From Heterobasidion occidentale (taxonomy: Eukaryota; Basidiomycota; Agaricomycetes; Russulales; Bondarzewiaceae): 64,000 nucleotides of DNA. Numbering within the stretch: the first letter of the stretch is position 1; each line of letters opens with the position of its first letter. The notes under the pieces are model-generated. The model was given only the letters and a program-made list of their open reading frames with translations. It was not told where the DNA came from and searched no databases. The translations under genes and the position numbers were made by a program. Shown one piece after another: positions 1 through 10,837 of this stretch. The stretch spans positions 2,046,001 through 2,110,000 of the forward strand of contig JBCAQO010000006.1 in assembly GCA_039111635.1 (NCBI GenBank), written 5' to 3'.

Positions 1-355
1 GTGGTGTGAGTGCACTCACCTCGCACTTTAACAACTGCTGCTGCCAATGCGGGGTAATAAGCAGGTTGGGGGTGCTGCCAGGAGGGGACTGGCCCATGCC
101 GACGTGCTGACCATGGACGTTGACATTGACGTTGCCGTTGGTGGGTGGAGACGGGTAGTGGGTGAGAGAGTTCTGGTGGTGGTGCTGGAGCGAAGGGAGG
201 TGATGCTGCATGTGGGGGACGTTTCCGTTCGTGTACAACGGATAACCGGGGGAAGGAGGGGGAGGGCCGAAGTTGTGGGGGCGTGCCCAAGCAGACTGGT
301 CATGGTGGGATGGGAGCTTGTGTGCGATGCCTGGGGATTGCTGGGGATAGTACAT
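1..355 (-). CDS. Probable 5' exon of CCR4-like deadenylase, cut by window edge
   Basis: Reading the minus strand from the ATG at 355 gives a 112-codon exon (355 to 20) that ends in a clean donor (gtgagt) at 19; the rest lies outside the window. The peptide is rich in Pro, His, Gln and Asn and starts MYYPQQSPG. Its last residues, HWQQQLLKCE, resemble the conserved segment just before the leucine-rich repeats of fungal CCR4 proteins, the catalytic mRNA deadenylase of the CCR4-NOT complex. No LRR or nuclease domain can be seen here, so the assignment rests on this short motif and the typical low-complexity N terminus. It is divergent from the mevalonate decarboxylase gene. Alternatively it could be another Q-rich regulator. 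Confidence 0.5.
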   Translation of the reverse strand, partial: MYYPQQSPGIAHKLPSHHDQSAWARPHNFGPPPPSPGYPLYTNGNVPHMQHHLPSLQHHHQNSLTHYPSPPTNGNVNVNVHGQHVGMGQSPPGSTPNLLITPHWQQQLLKCEVSALTP

Positions 356-838
356 CGCATTGGTTGAGCGACCCAGTCGAGAACAAGAGGCCGCGGCCCA
401 AGGGGTGTGTGAGACGAAAGACGACGATGTGGAGTATGTGTGTGTGTTCGCTGTGTGGGACGACGAGGAGGCAGAGGGAGGGGGGCAGGATGTGGAGAGC
501 GGAAGGGGCTGAGACGGAGACGGAGGAGGATAGATGGAAAACAAAGAGAGGGGATTTGACCGGAGACCGAGAGTGAGTCGGTGTGCACCGCTTCTGGGCC
601 GTACGTGACCGAGGCAGTCACACCAGGTCACACCACGACGCTGACTCAGCTGCCTCTCGCCCTCCGACCGACGCTTCAGCTTCAGCCACTCTCAGCCACT
701 CCGCAATCTCGCCTGCGATCCGGCGTCCAAGGCAGAGTTCCCTGCATTACACCACACGCGCGTTCCTCGCTCGTTCTCTCCTATTAAACCCTCATATCCC
801 CGTCACGACTGGCTCAATCCCCCTCCCTTCTCGCCATC
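356..838. promoter_or_regulatory. Divergent intergenic region between CCR4-like gene and MVD1
   Basis: About 480 bases separate two divergent start codons, so both promoters must lie here. The side facing MVD1 is pyrimidine-rich directly before its ATG (ccctcccttctcgccatc), as is common in basidiomycete leaders. I saw no convincing TATA box or named operator. Confidence 0.5.
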
Positions 839-2191
839 ATGACAGTCTACCAAGCTACGGTCTCGGCACCCGTCAACATCGCCTGCATCAAGTCAGTCCC
901 CCACCTTGTCCCCACCACAGCCACGGATCCTCATCACACTTCTTTCATTCTAGGTACTGGGGCAAGCGGGACACAAAGCTCATTCTCCCGACCAACTCCT
1001 CCCTTTCCGTCACCTTGGATCAAGATCATCTCAGATCCACCACCACCTCCCGCGCCGACCCCTCCTTTGACAAGGACAGGCTCTGGCTCAACGGAAAGGA
1101 GGAAGAAATAAAGGAGGGCGGTCGCCTCGCAACCTGCATCACCGAGCTCAAGCGCCTCCGCCGTGAGCTCGAGAAGGATCCGAAACAACCCAAGGTCAGT
1201 CGACGCCCCCGTCCCCCGAAGCGCTCGCACTTTACACAACCCGCCCGCTCGCTCTTCCGCGTCCCGCGGCCAGCTCTCTACTTTCCCCGTCCACATCTCC
1301 TCCCGTAACAATTTCCCCACCGCCGCCGGCCTCGCCTCCTCCGCCTCGGGCTTCGCCGCCCTCGTCTCCTCCCTCGCCGCCCTCTACGAGCTCCCCGCGT
1401 CTCCCTCTGAGCTCTCCCTCATCGCGCGCCAAGGCTCCGGCTCGGCCTGCCGCTCCCTCTTTGGCGGCTTCGTCGCTTGGGAGCAGGGCACGTCCCCCGA
1501 CGGCCTCGACTCTTTCGCGGTCGAGGTCGCCCCGCGCGAGCACTGGCCCGACATCCACGCCCTCATCTGCGTCGTCTCGGACGACAAGAAAGACACCTCC
1601 TCGACGTCCGGCATGCAGCGCACCGTCGCCACCTCGCCGCTCCTCCAGCACCGCATCGCGCACGTCGTCCCCGCGCGCATGGCCGCCATCTCCGAGGCGA
1701 TCCGCGCCCGCGACTTTGACGCGTTCGCGCGCATCACGATGCAGGACTCGAACCAGTTCCACGCCGTCGCGCTCGACACGGATCCGCCGATCTTCTACAT
1801 GAACGACGTCAGCCGCGCGATCATCGCGCTCGTGACCGAGTACAACCGCGTCGCCGTCGCGCAGGGCGGGAAGCTCAAGGCGGCGTACACGTACGACGCG
1901 GGCCCGAACGCGGTCATCTACGCGCCGAAGGAGAACATCAAGGAGATCGTCGAGCTCATCGTGCGCTACTTCCCGCAGGCGGAGCCGTTCAAGGACTCCC
2001 TCGGGCTGTTCGGTGGGGCGGGCGTCGGGGAGGGCAAGTTGGTCGATGGGTTCAACGCCGCGGTAGCAAAGAAGCACGCGGTCGGCGCGGTGAAGGGGCT
2101 GATCCACACCAGGGTCGGCGATGGGCCGAGGAAGCTGGGGCAGGAGGAGGCGCTGCTAGGCGCTGAAGGCCTGCCGAAATTCGTGGCCTGA
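839..2191 (+). CDS. MVD1: Mevalonate diphosphate decarboxylase
   Basis: Three exons (839-891, 954-1194, 1274-2191) join in phase to 403 residues, the usual length of the family. The enzyme uses ATP to decarboxylate mevalonate-5-diphosphate to isopentenyl diphosphate, feeding ergosterol and other isoprenoids. Visible family signatures are the N-terminal APVNIACIKYWGKRD, the GHMP-type loop PTAAGLASSASGFAA at about residues 113-127, and YTYDAGPNA, which holds the catalytic aspartate. Introns are 62 and 79 bases, both gt-ag. The third exon is very GC-rich with C or G at almost every third position, suggesting high expression. The frame is open throughout and nothing is missing. Confidence 0.97.
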
Positions 2192-2356
2192 ATGAGAGGG
2201 CGCGCGAGAGAAACCAATGGTGTAACACTAATTATTAGACTAGATTTGCTTTGCTCTGGGTTCACATCACATGTCTACATGAGATTCGCGCGCTCACGGG
2301 TGAAGCACGTGACGGTGGGGGCTGTCGAGGATCGAGCAGTGGTCGTTCTGCACGAA

Positions 2357-3375
2357 ATGTCCGCGAGCAAGTCCTTTCTCGTTTCGGCGACAAGGCTAGC
2401 GAGCCATCGCCTCCGTCTTCCAGCCGCGTCGCCTCCCGCTTACCTTGGGCATAGGGCCTCATCTACAAGCACTTCCGAGCCACATGCCTCCAATCTCTTC
2501 ATGTCCGAGGAAGCTAATGCCGAAGAGTGTGTCCCCCTCTTCGACGATCAAGAGAAACCCCCTCCTCCACATCTCTTCCCCAGCACCTCCCTTCACGGCC
2601 ACCCACGATCCGCAGAGGACAACAGCAGACATAAACCCGACTCGTGTTTCCCGCTTCCTCCTCCGCCCAAGCCCTCGGGCTACCCTGCGCCGATGCTCAA
2701 CAACGACGACATCAAGACGTACCTGGCTCCGCTGTACCACCGTGGCTGGAGCTACCACTTCCACACCCTAGAAGACATGCGGCTCTCCCCCGTGCTGCGT
2801 AAGCTCTACAGGTTCCCCGACGACCGCGCCGCGCTCACCTTCGTCGCCAACCTGTCGCAGCACGCGAGCAATGTCCAGGTGGGCCGTTCCTCTCCTTCTC
2901 CGCCGCCACCTCACGTTCAAACGTGCGGACCGGTCTACACCAGCACCACCCCGTCATCCGCTTCTGCAACAAGGATGTGTTCGTCTTCCTCTTCACGCAC
3001 TCCGCCTACCTCCCTGCCGAGTCCGACCTCGCCGTGCGGTCCGCCGCCATCGGCGAGCGGGTGGAGAAGCCCGGCGTGACCTACCACGACCTCGGGCTCG
3101 CGTACCACGCGGAGGTGCTCCACGAGACGATGCGCACGCAGACGGGCTTCCCGCCGCACACGTTGCTGCGCCCGTTCGCCGAGCGCCCGCGCACGGTGCG
3201 CGAGCTGCTCACACAGTTCCGCGCGATCGTCGAGAAGCGGACGTTACGCAGGGACGCGGAGCGCGAGGCGCACCGAAACGCGCAGGAGCGGCGCCGGCAG
3301 AGGGCGAACGAGCCGCGGGAGCCGCACGGGCGATACGTGAAACCAGGGGACGAGCGAAGTTCGGTGCGCTTTTGA
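2357..3375 (+). CDS. Pterin-4a-carbinolamine dehydratase-like protein with probable mitochondrial presequence
   Basis: Two exons (2357-2878, 2944-3375; 65-base gt-ag intron) give 317 residues. The core, from NNDDIKTYLAPLYHRGW to the stretch around NVQHHPVIRF and FVFLFTHS, has the helix-sheet pattern and central HHP of pterin-4a-carbinolamine dehydratases, which recycle oxidised tetrahydrobiopterin. The position four residues before the HHP histidine is Ser rather than a charged residue and the later Asp is absent, so catalytic activity is not certain. I chose the start at 2357 because the following 40 residues are rich in Ser, Arg, Ala and Leu without acids, as in a mitochondrial targeting peptide. 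The C-terminal 60 residues are Arg/Glu-rich and basic, longer than in classical members. Start choice is the weak point. Confidence 0.75.
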
Positions 3376-3917
3376 ACGATTTTTTTGCTCTTTTCCGTTC
3401 GCGGGGCAGATGCGCCGGTGCTGATGCTTCGTTCGTACACTTGTAGCGCATGTCAGGCGCCTCGGACGGCCTCACGCTGTTGCGCACGCTCCAGAAGATA
3501 CGGAACCAGTCGCTTTAGAGTCGAGTGGATATCGGGCGATGAGCGGAACTGTGCTCGCGCTGTAGACGTTTGCAGTTGCCTGCTGCTGCCTTGGTCCTGT
3601 AGACCTCGCAATGTTTTCTGGGCGAATACATCTGACTTGGCCATGCGTGGGCTGCACCAACGCTTCACATAGCTGCAAAGTGTACAGGATCTTCGTAACT
3701 GAGATTTTTAATTTGGACCCACAATTTTCTGCGGATGAGTTGTGAATTTGAAATTACGTGTCCGGCGCGTCTCGCCGCCTCCGGACATCATCCTTGCTTG
3801 CACCTCCACTGTGTTTACAGTAAAACCCAGCTGACCCGTCAGAGGCTCTTAACTCCTCTCCAGCGTCACCATACTAACCTCCCGATCGTGGCCCTTCACT
3901 CGGTGCCGACCGACACC
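3376..3917. other. Intergenic spacer, no gene seen
   Basis: About 540 bases between the stop of the dehydratase-like gene and the start of the CCHC gene. I see no coding pattern that survives splicing logic; it should hold the 3' end of one gene and the promoter of the next. Confidence 0.5.
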
Positions 3918-5215
3918 ATGACCCGCTACACAAATTTAGGCCGCAAACGGACGTACCTCGACGCAGGGTTCAATTACCGCGACGACCATGCCGAGAACGA
4001 CAACGCCCACGGCGGCGAACAGGCCGCCTCCGCCACCCCTCATGCCTCGACGTCGGCCCAGCCCCAGCCCCCACCACCGGTGAACGAAAACGCCCCGGAG
4101 GGATCTGCAGAGACCATCGACGGCTCCGCGCAGCCGAAAAAGTCGAAGCGGAAGCGAAGTAAGAAGGGAAAGGGGAAGCAGGCGGCAGAGGACGGTGCAG
4201 AGACGGGCGCAGGGGAACGACGCGAAGGCGGCGCGGATGAGGGCGAGGGAGGCGGGGACGGGTCGGACGCAGCGAGCGAGAAAAGAAAAAAGAAGGCGGC
4301 GAAGACCGAGAAAGTGATGAAGGCGAAGGCGAAGCTGAAGGAAAAGATGAAGGCGAGGCGGACGAAGGGTCAGTTTCTATCTCGCGGCTCTGCTTGTTTC
4401 TCTTGTCTTTATCGTCATCTCATATCTGTGCAGATGCAGCAGAGCGTGCTGCGGCATCCGAACGACGGCGCCTGAAGCGGATGGCGGAGCGACATGCGAA
4501 CACGATGTGCTTTGCTTGTCGAGAGACGGGGCACGCGGCCGCCGACTGTCCGAACGTCAAGTTGGACGACGAGGAAGGGCGCGCGCAGGGAAGGGAGAAG
4601 CCCACGGTAGGGATATGCTACCGGTGCGTCTCAAGCACGAATTACATTACTGCTACACACTGTGTGCTCGACGCTGACGCGCGGGCGCAGGTGCGGCTCA
4701 CAGAAGCATACACTGGCGCGCTGTCGGAAGCACGTCGACGAGCGCAACCCGTTGCCGTTTGCGTCGTGCTTCGTCTGCTCGGGCACGGGCCACCTCGCGT
4801 CCGCGTGCCCCAAAAACAAAGACAGGGGCGTCTACCCGAACGGTGGGTGCTGCAAGCTCTGCGGCGAGACGACCCATCTCGCAAAGAACTGCGGCCTGCG
4901 AAAGCCAGGCGCGTCCACATTTCGCTCTCTCGTTCTCGTCCTGTCTGATTTCGTGCAATGCGCGCGGTTATGTGTTGTCGTCGCCGTTGTGCAGAGCGAG
5001 TGGCGAGTGCCGCGTTTTTTGGGACGGGGAAGGAGGCAGGCCCAGACGAGGACGATTTCCACACGTTCCGGCGGAAGAATGCGGAGGTGGATCGAGAGGC
5101 GATGGGCGAGGAGCGGGTGCGGAAGATGGCGAAGGTGCGGGCGGGAAAGCACTCGGGCATCGTCAAGGCGTTCGGGGATCTGCCTGTGAAGCCGAAAAAA
5201 GTGGTCATTTTCTGA
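3918..5215 (+). CDS. ZCCHC9-like protein with four CCHC zinc knuckles
   Basis: Four exons (3918-4368, 4434-4623, 4691-4908, 4995-5215) sum to exactly 360 codons, so 359 residues. The first 150 residues are low-complexity and Lys/Glu-rich (KKSKRKRSKKGKGK), a likely nucleolar/nuclear signal. Then come four CX2CX4HX4C knuckles: CFACRETGHAAADC, CYRCGSQKHTLARC, CFVCSGTGHLASAC and CKLCGETTHLAKNC. This arrangement, plus the tail EDDFHTFRRKN and the KKVVIF end, matches the ZCCHC9 group of nucleolar RNA-binding proteins. The third intron only works with a gc donor (4909-4910) and an ag acceptor at 4993-4994, joining knuckle 4 to a conserved C-terminal exon. Function in fungi is poorly known; ribosome biogenesis is a reasonable inference. 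Confidence 0.88.
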
Positions 5216-5365
5216 TGCTTGTGGGTATGCTGTATTGTTAGTGCTGCTGAGCCCTGCGTGGCTGCTACCGATCCACTGCACGCTCTTGACGTCAGCGCAA
5301 GACGCTCATTATCCTGGGAATCCCTAATTCCACTCGAGCCTCCGACTCATGACAGTGTCTTTATG

Positions 5366-6466
5366 ATGAACGCGAAAATAATATATGGAACAGCCTGGTA
5401 GACGGTATATGCAGACCTTCTGTAAATGAATTCTGACCTTCGCATGCAGGAAGAAGGAGCGCACGACAGCATTGGTGGTGAGCGCAGTCTTGCACGGCTT
5501 CAGAGCAATCGACACAGGTGCGTTCTATAATTTTGGCATTGCAACTTTCACAAGACCTACATACACACGCCTAGCTTGTCAGCTCAAGCATTACAGGTAA
5601 GTGCGAGCAGCAGAGAAGGGATCAGAGCAGATGCGGATGCCCTCTTCTTTCTAGAGAGGATCTCGTCGGGGAAGCGTTGCAGACATTATACGACAAGCAC
5701 GGCTTCAAAAAGGAGGATCTGTTTATTCAGACAAAGTCCGTGCTATTACATATCCTGCACTCGTCTCTCAATCTCATCTACACTTTTAGATTCACCTCAA
5801 TCAGCGGCCAAGACACATCACTTGCGTTGCCGTACGACCCTTCTGACCCTCCTCGCACCCAGCTCCTCGACTCCTTCTCTACTTCCCTCCGCCAGCTTCG
5901 CACGACCTACCTCGACGCCTACGTCCTTCACTCGCCGCTCCGGACGTTCGCGCAGACACTCGAAGCCTAGCGAGCGCTTGCGGAGCTGCAGGACGCGGGC
6001 AAGGTGCGCGCGATCGGTCTAAGCAACGTCTACGACGTGCGACTGATCGAGCGGCTCGAGCGCGGAGAGTGGGCGGCCCGTTCAGATAGTCCAAGATCGA
6101 TGGTATGAAGGCAATCGATGGGACCCGGAGGTCGTGCGTTGGTGTAAGAATAACGGAGCACAGTATCAGTGAGCTCGCCATCTGGCTGCTGTGCGGATCT
6201 GAACGCTGAAAGAGTTTGATCCTGCCAGGTCGTTCTGGACGCTCACCGGATCACCGACCCTTCTCGCTCACCCAGCGCTGATAGCCCTCGCGCGCTCTAA
6301 GAACTGCACCCCCGCGCAGGCACTCTATCGCTTCGCTCAGTTGCAAGGCATCACGCCACTCTCTGGGACCACGGACGGGACGCACATGCGTGAGGACCTG
6401 GAGGTGGAAAATATTGAGCTGAGTGAGGAGGAGGTGGGCAGTCTAGTACAATTCATTCAGTACTGA
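5366..6466 (+). pseudogene. Aldo-keto reductase, upstream copy of a tandem pair, broken
   Basis: Six exons with intact gt-ag junctions can be followed: 5366-5397, 5450-5517, 5575-5596, 5655-5735, 5790-6168 and 6229-6466. They encode an NADPH-dependent aldo-keto reductase: FRAIDTA with the catalytic Asp, the Tyr in KHYREDLVGEAL, the Lys in LFIQTK, the His in YVLHSPLR, and RAIGLSNVYD. Two lesions break it. A TAG at 5968-5970 replaces the Trp codon present in the neighbouring copy, and one base is gained near 6070, so the exon sum is 820 bases, one over a multiple of three. Exons 1-4 have exactly the same lengths as in the downstream copy (32, 68, 22 and 81), which shows recent common origin. 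It could still make a truncated product, but not a working enzyme. Confidence 0.88.
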
Positions 6467-6832
6467 GGTGATCCCTTGGTGCGAGGTTCTCAACCTCATG
6501 ATAGATTGTTGTTGAGCGATGATTGATTGAAATCGGAGGGGATACCGCCTCTGACGGGGCTGAAAATGATAAGAAAATATCAGCACTCTACTATGGATCT
6601 TCCACCTCGTGCAGAAAAGTCGAAGGCACATGCGATACAAAGAGGAAAGATACTGCCCGTCGCCCCGGAAAATGCCGAGGCTGCATCGAAAGGACGAAAT
6701 TTCGGAAGTGGTTTCGCCGCGACTACCACAGCCTTAAAGACGATATCTTCCATTCGTTGTTCTTCTTTCACTATGTTTCCTGCCGCTTGAGAGCGTCGAC
6801 GATCCTATCCGCTCGCATGCCACGTCCGTGTC

Positions 6833-8049
6833 ATGAACGCCAATATCATATACACAGCAGCTTGGTAGACATCCAGCAGCTCTGACTGGACAAGACCCTA
6901 ACCTTCATTTATGGTTTTGCTGGTGAACACAGGAAGCAGGAGCGCACGGCGGAATTGGTGGTCAGCGCTGTTTTGCAAGGGTTCAGAGCAATTGAATCGG
7001 GTACGTCGCCTACGCGAAGTGATCTCGCAACTCACTGTGTTGAAAATCTGGTACTTGTACTAGGCGGTCAGCCCAAGAACTATAGGCAAGTCTGGAGCTG
7101 GAGTCCCAGCGGTCGTAAAGTAAACGTGTTCCCTTTCTCCAGAGAGGATCTTGTCGGGGAAGCATTACAGACCTTACATAACGACCATGGCTTCAAGAGG
7201 GGGGATCTTTTTCTCCAATCAAAGTCTGTCACTCTCGCCTTGCAACTGTTTTGGCACCTCACATGCTCGCCTATTAGATACGTACAATTGGGCAGCCAAG
7301 ATTCTACGCTCCCCTTACCATATAATCCCTCCGATTCCCTACGCGTCCAAGTCACTGCATCTTTCTACGCCTCCCTCAGCTTCTTGCGCACAGGTTACCT
7401 CGACGCTTTTATTCTCCATCAAAAGCTTCCGACATACCCTCAGACACTGGAGGCATGGAAAGCACTTATCAAGCTGCAAGACCTAGGCAAGGTGCGTGCG
7501 ATCGGAATAAGAAACGTGTACAGTGTGGGCTTGCTCGAGCGACTCGGCAAAGAGAGCGGGCGGCCCGTGCAAATCGTACAAGACCGGTGGCGATCTAGGA
7601 ACAATTGGGATTCAAATATTTTGGATTGGTGCAGGAAGAATGGGGCACAGTTCCAGTGAGCATCCTCATCTTGAGCTCTCGGCTGCTGGGCCAGTCAAGT
7701 CAAAGAAGAGCGATGAAACCTAAAGGGCCTGCTCGTTCATTTCAGGGGGTCGCAGTCTATAGCCGGATCGCGTCGCCTGCTTTCCAGTCCAGTGCTAAAG
7801 AAGATCGCGAGCGATAAGAACTGCAGCCGGACTCAGGTCCTTTACCGCTTCGCACAGTCCCAAGGAGTCACTCCGCTTTCAGGTTCCACGACAGATGAGC
7901 ACATGCAGCAGGATTTAGAGGCTGAAGGAGTTGAGCTCGATCAAGGGGAGATCGACAGCCTGGTGAAGCAGGTCGAGCACCTGACCATTTCTCGGCGCCG
8001 AAAAGTGTATGGAAGGGATCATACTGCATCTGGTGGCCATGTGCATTGA
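6833..8049 (+). CDS. Aldo-keto reductase, downstream tandem copy, open frame but altered active site
   Basis: Exons 6833-6864, 6933-7000, 7064-7085, 7143-7223, 7278-7655 and 7746-8049 join to 294 residues without interruption. The fourth intron position uses a gc donor at 7086-7087 where the upstream copy has gt. Nucleotide-binding and barrel segments are recognisable (DLVGEALQTL, DLFLQSK, FILHQKL, VRAIGIRNVY, GSTTDEHM). Against that, the motif that carries the catalytic Asp in the sister copy, AIDTA, reads AIESG here, and the segment after the fifth intron is diverged (SQSIAGSRRLL instead of an FWTLTGSP-type sequence). Tyr, Lys and His equivalents remain. So this copy is open but may be inactive or have changed substrate. 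Family members reduce sugars or carbonyls with NADPH. Confidence 0.75.
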
Positions 8050-9731
8050 TATCTGTCAGTATCATAGTACAATCATATCGTTACAGTTATTGTTGACGTG
8101 ATACACCGTTTCACAAGGTCTTTACAGGAGATTTAGCTATTCATCCAACGTCCAGGCATTGTCCTTGATAAGCCGCTCTCGTTCGAGAAGATACTTTCCT
8201 GAAAATGTCGATGAGCTGCACGAAGACTCATGAGGGGATCGTGACTAATTTACCCTCCTTATACTTCTGAGAGTGATCAGATGCTTTATGATAGTACCAT
8301 CCCACACGCTCGTTGCATCCCACACAGAAAGCGTCAGCAACGGTATGCACACCCGTGCTTGAGAGCCGATATGTCAGCTATCCAGAGAATAATACATCGA
8401 CAGCAGCTCACAGTAAAGGTCTATCCTCCCTTTTCCCAAGCTTGATATTTACAGCGGAATGGATCAAGCTACCCAGACCCTGAGAGAGATAGAGAATATG
8501 GTGCACTCAGGGACTCACTATCCGCGTCCATCCCTTCCAGAGAAGGATTTACTGATCAGCTCGTCTTGCAGAGCCTACTCACCATAAAGGCACGCATTAC
8601 TATGTTTCCGAATGGCAGGAGAGCCTGTGGAAACTACTGACAATCACGGCGGAGCATGTTGAGCACGAGAACGTGGGGAGACCCTGATACATGTAGGCGA
8701 CGTGGGATTTAGATGATTCTACATGCGGCTCCATGTTTCTGAACCGATTTCTGGTGGCCTCTTGTATATGCAACAGCAAGGAGAAGATCCCAAAGGTCAA
8801 TGGTCGCGGTTGAAGCTGAAGTGCCAAATGTCGGACTTACTGTACCACGCCTGGGAAGCTGAGGCAGCCGCAAGTGTCAAACTAGGGTTAGGTGTTCGCA
8901 CTCCACCAGTCCCTCACCATGGCAGAAGAACAAAGACGGGAACGCCCATTTCAAGCAACATCGCGGATCATAGCAATCTTTAACGTTGTTTCAACGTCTT
9001 AAATTTTCTCATAAAGCCTCCGCGTACCTGCGCATATCCTCGACGCCTCTAATGGCACTCGCACACAAAGTCCACAAAACCGAAGCTGCCGCTACCTCCA
9101 CGAGCCGACTATGCATCTACCTCGAGCTTTATGTCTCACGCGGCTTCCTTTCGCGATGCTCTATCCAGACGGGCCAGGACGGGCGGCACAAGCAAGCGAG
9201 CGCGAGGAGAGGAAGGAGATAAAGCGCCGAGCACAAGATTGGTGCCTGGCGGAGTGCCGGCGTCGGGGGCATCGTGCGGGGGTATACGGTACTAGGCGCC
9301 ATCTGTATTCGACGCAAGCTAGCGTGAGCTCCTATTGAGATGTATGTCTTGATCAAATCGACGTTGAATTGATGACGTCGACATTGTGCCTTACAGCGTC
9401 GAGCGCGCGCGGGCACTTCGTCACTGCTATCTGCGGTGCAAGACTGATCAAGACTTCGCGCCGGATTTCAGCAGCCCCCCCCCTTCCCTGTGACCCAGAT
9501 ATATCTGAGCCTCCTGAGCATGAAGGGTCTTCATGTGGGACACAAAAAAGGGCGATGCGGGTTTTGCTCTTGTTCGAGCGAGGAATGAAGGATTGGTAAC
9601 CAGTTGAATGGTGCTCGACAAATGATCCAAGGCTCCTCTCGACTCATTGGCAAAAACTCTGTGATCGTACAAATGGTCATACAAACAATGTGGTCGCGTT
9701 CTCACATCCTAAAGTACATGAACAAAGATCT
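8050..9731. other. Intergenic, includes left flank of tandem duplication
   Basis: No gene is supported. From about 8628 rightwards the sequence is clearly related to 10838 onwards (for example the stretch gagcatgttgagcacgagaac against aacgttgagcatgagaac, and a shared tagggttaggtgttc). This is the flank of the zinc-finger duplication unit. 8050-8600 shows nothing I recognise. Confidence 0.5.
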
Positions 9732-10720
9732 TTAGAATCTCAACAGCCGAGAAAACTGTCCGGTCATGCGTGACGCCATGTCCTCCACTTGCTTAAACCT
9801 CGCCGCGCCGCAGGTCTCGCTCTCAACATGCTGTATTAGCCCTGAGATGAGCTTGAACGTCTTATTGCATCTTGGGCACTTGAACTGGTCCTCGTCGTGT
9901 GCCGCAGACCCAAGGTGCGCGTTCAAAGACGCGAGCGTGTGGAACGTGCGGTGGCAGATGTAGCACTCGTACGCAAACCCGTTGAACGCTTGCTGGTTCG
10001 CCGAATAGTGGACGATCGTGCCCCCGGGAAATCCCCCCGGACCTGCAATGCGATGGGACAGCGAGATCCTGGGGACTACGTTGAGAGCATGGATGGCGGA
10101 TGTGACTTGGTGCCGAGAAATATTGTTGCACGCGCCCGATTCGATATGGAGAGCGATCGATGACGGGAACTTGAACATACCACCGCATAAGGGACATCTG
10201 AATTTGCGATCGATTTTGGGCACGTTCTTCGTCTTCGGATGCGCTCTCGACTTCGTTTTCTTCCTCTTACTCATCCCATGAGCGGGTGAATCCTGTAGAT
10301 GCTAAAACACGACTCGGGAGAATCAGTAGCAGATTGGGCAGCGCTGCTCAAGTGGCACCAACCTGTTCCAACGCTCTCTTGTGCATGAAGAAGCGCTTGC
10401 ATTCGGTGCAGTGGTGGTGATCCGCTTTGGCACGGCAGTGAGCGTGCAAGGCCTTCATGTGCGCAAAGTTTCGATTGCATTTGGTGCACAGGACCATTTC
10501 TGGTAGGGAAAGGAGCAAAGGCCTGCAGGCTCAACTCAGCTGCGGACGAAGGCTAGATATACTGTAAGTATGCTCGGGGTGGTCTCGGCGAAGCTGATGT
10601 TATCTCTAGAAACCGCTCCAGCGCCGCAATCATGCCACTTCTAGAACCTGTACGACACCGAAGATTCGGCAGGCTCGGACCAGAACACCTTTACAGATCT
10701 ATACGTACGATTTGTGTACA
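8628..10720. repeat. Tandem duplication unit 1 (zinc-finger gene plus both flanks)
   Basis: This segment and 10838-12870 share sequence in the same order: a left block with GGGTTAGGTGTTC, an ATG-(G/T)CAGAAGAACAAAGAC block, the 3' flank (cgtacaaat..tcatacaaa), the gene body, and the promoter (gccgcaatcat, cctgtacgacacc, ctatacgtacga). The boundaries are approximate because divergence is substantial. Confidence 0.75.
9732..10497 (-). CDS. C2H2/C2HC multi-finger protein A
   Basis: Two exons (10497-10363 and 10301-9732) join in phase 0 to 234 residues. Five finger-like units of form C-X2-C-X3-F-X5-L-X2-H are visible: MVLCTKCNRNF near the N terminus, a second one (CTECKRFF) split by the intron so that its first His is the first codon of exon 2, then FRCPLCGGMF, YECYICHRTF and FKCPRCNKTF. 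Fingers 3 and 5 end in Cys instead of the second His. A basic linker (MSKRKKTKSRAH) separates finger 2 from 3. Proteins of this type are abundant, lineage-expanded and functionally unknown in mushrooms; DNA or RNA binding is inferred from the fingers only. It is the shorter paralog of the gene at 11651-12631. Confidence 0.82.
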
Positions 10721-10837
10721 ATCCACTTCCGTAACACAACCTTGTGTCAGAACCTGCAAAACCAGAGTCTAGAAATATAGGCACCCACAGACTTTCTGAC
10801 ATGTGTTTCACGGGTCGTTCTCCGATTGGAGACCACT

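Noticed and set aside
28..621. 197-codon open frame on the minus strand over the CCR4-like exon
   Set aside because: Ser/Thr/Pro/His-rich shadow frame. The overlapping frame starting at 355 ends in a consensus donor and a conserved-type motif.
583..1308. 241-codon plus-strand frame at the MVD1 5' end
   Set aside because: It reads through two MVD1 introns and in the wrong frame at its start; low complexity.
1232..2107. 291-codon antisense frame across MVD1
   Set aside because: Arg/Asp/Gly/Val-rich mirror of a GC-rich exon with strong third-position bias; no motif.
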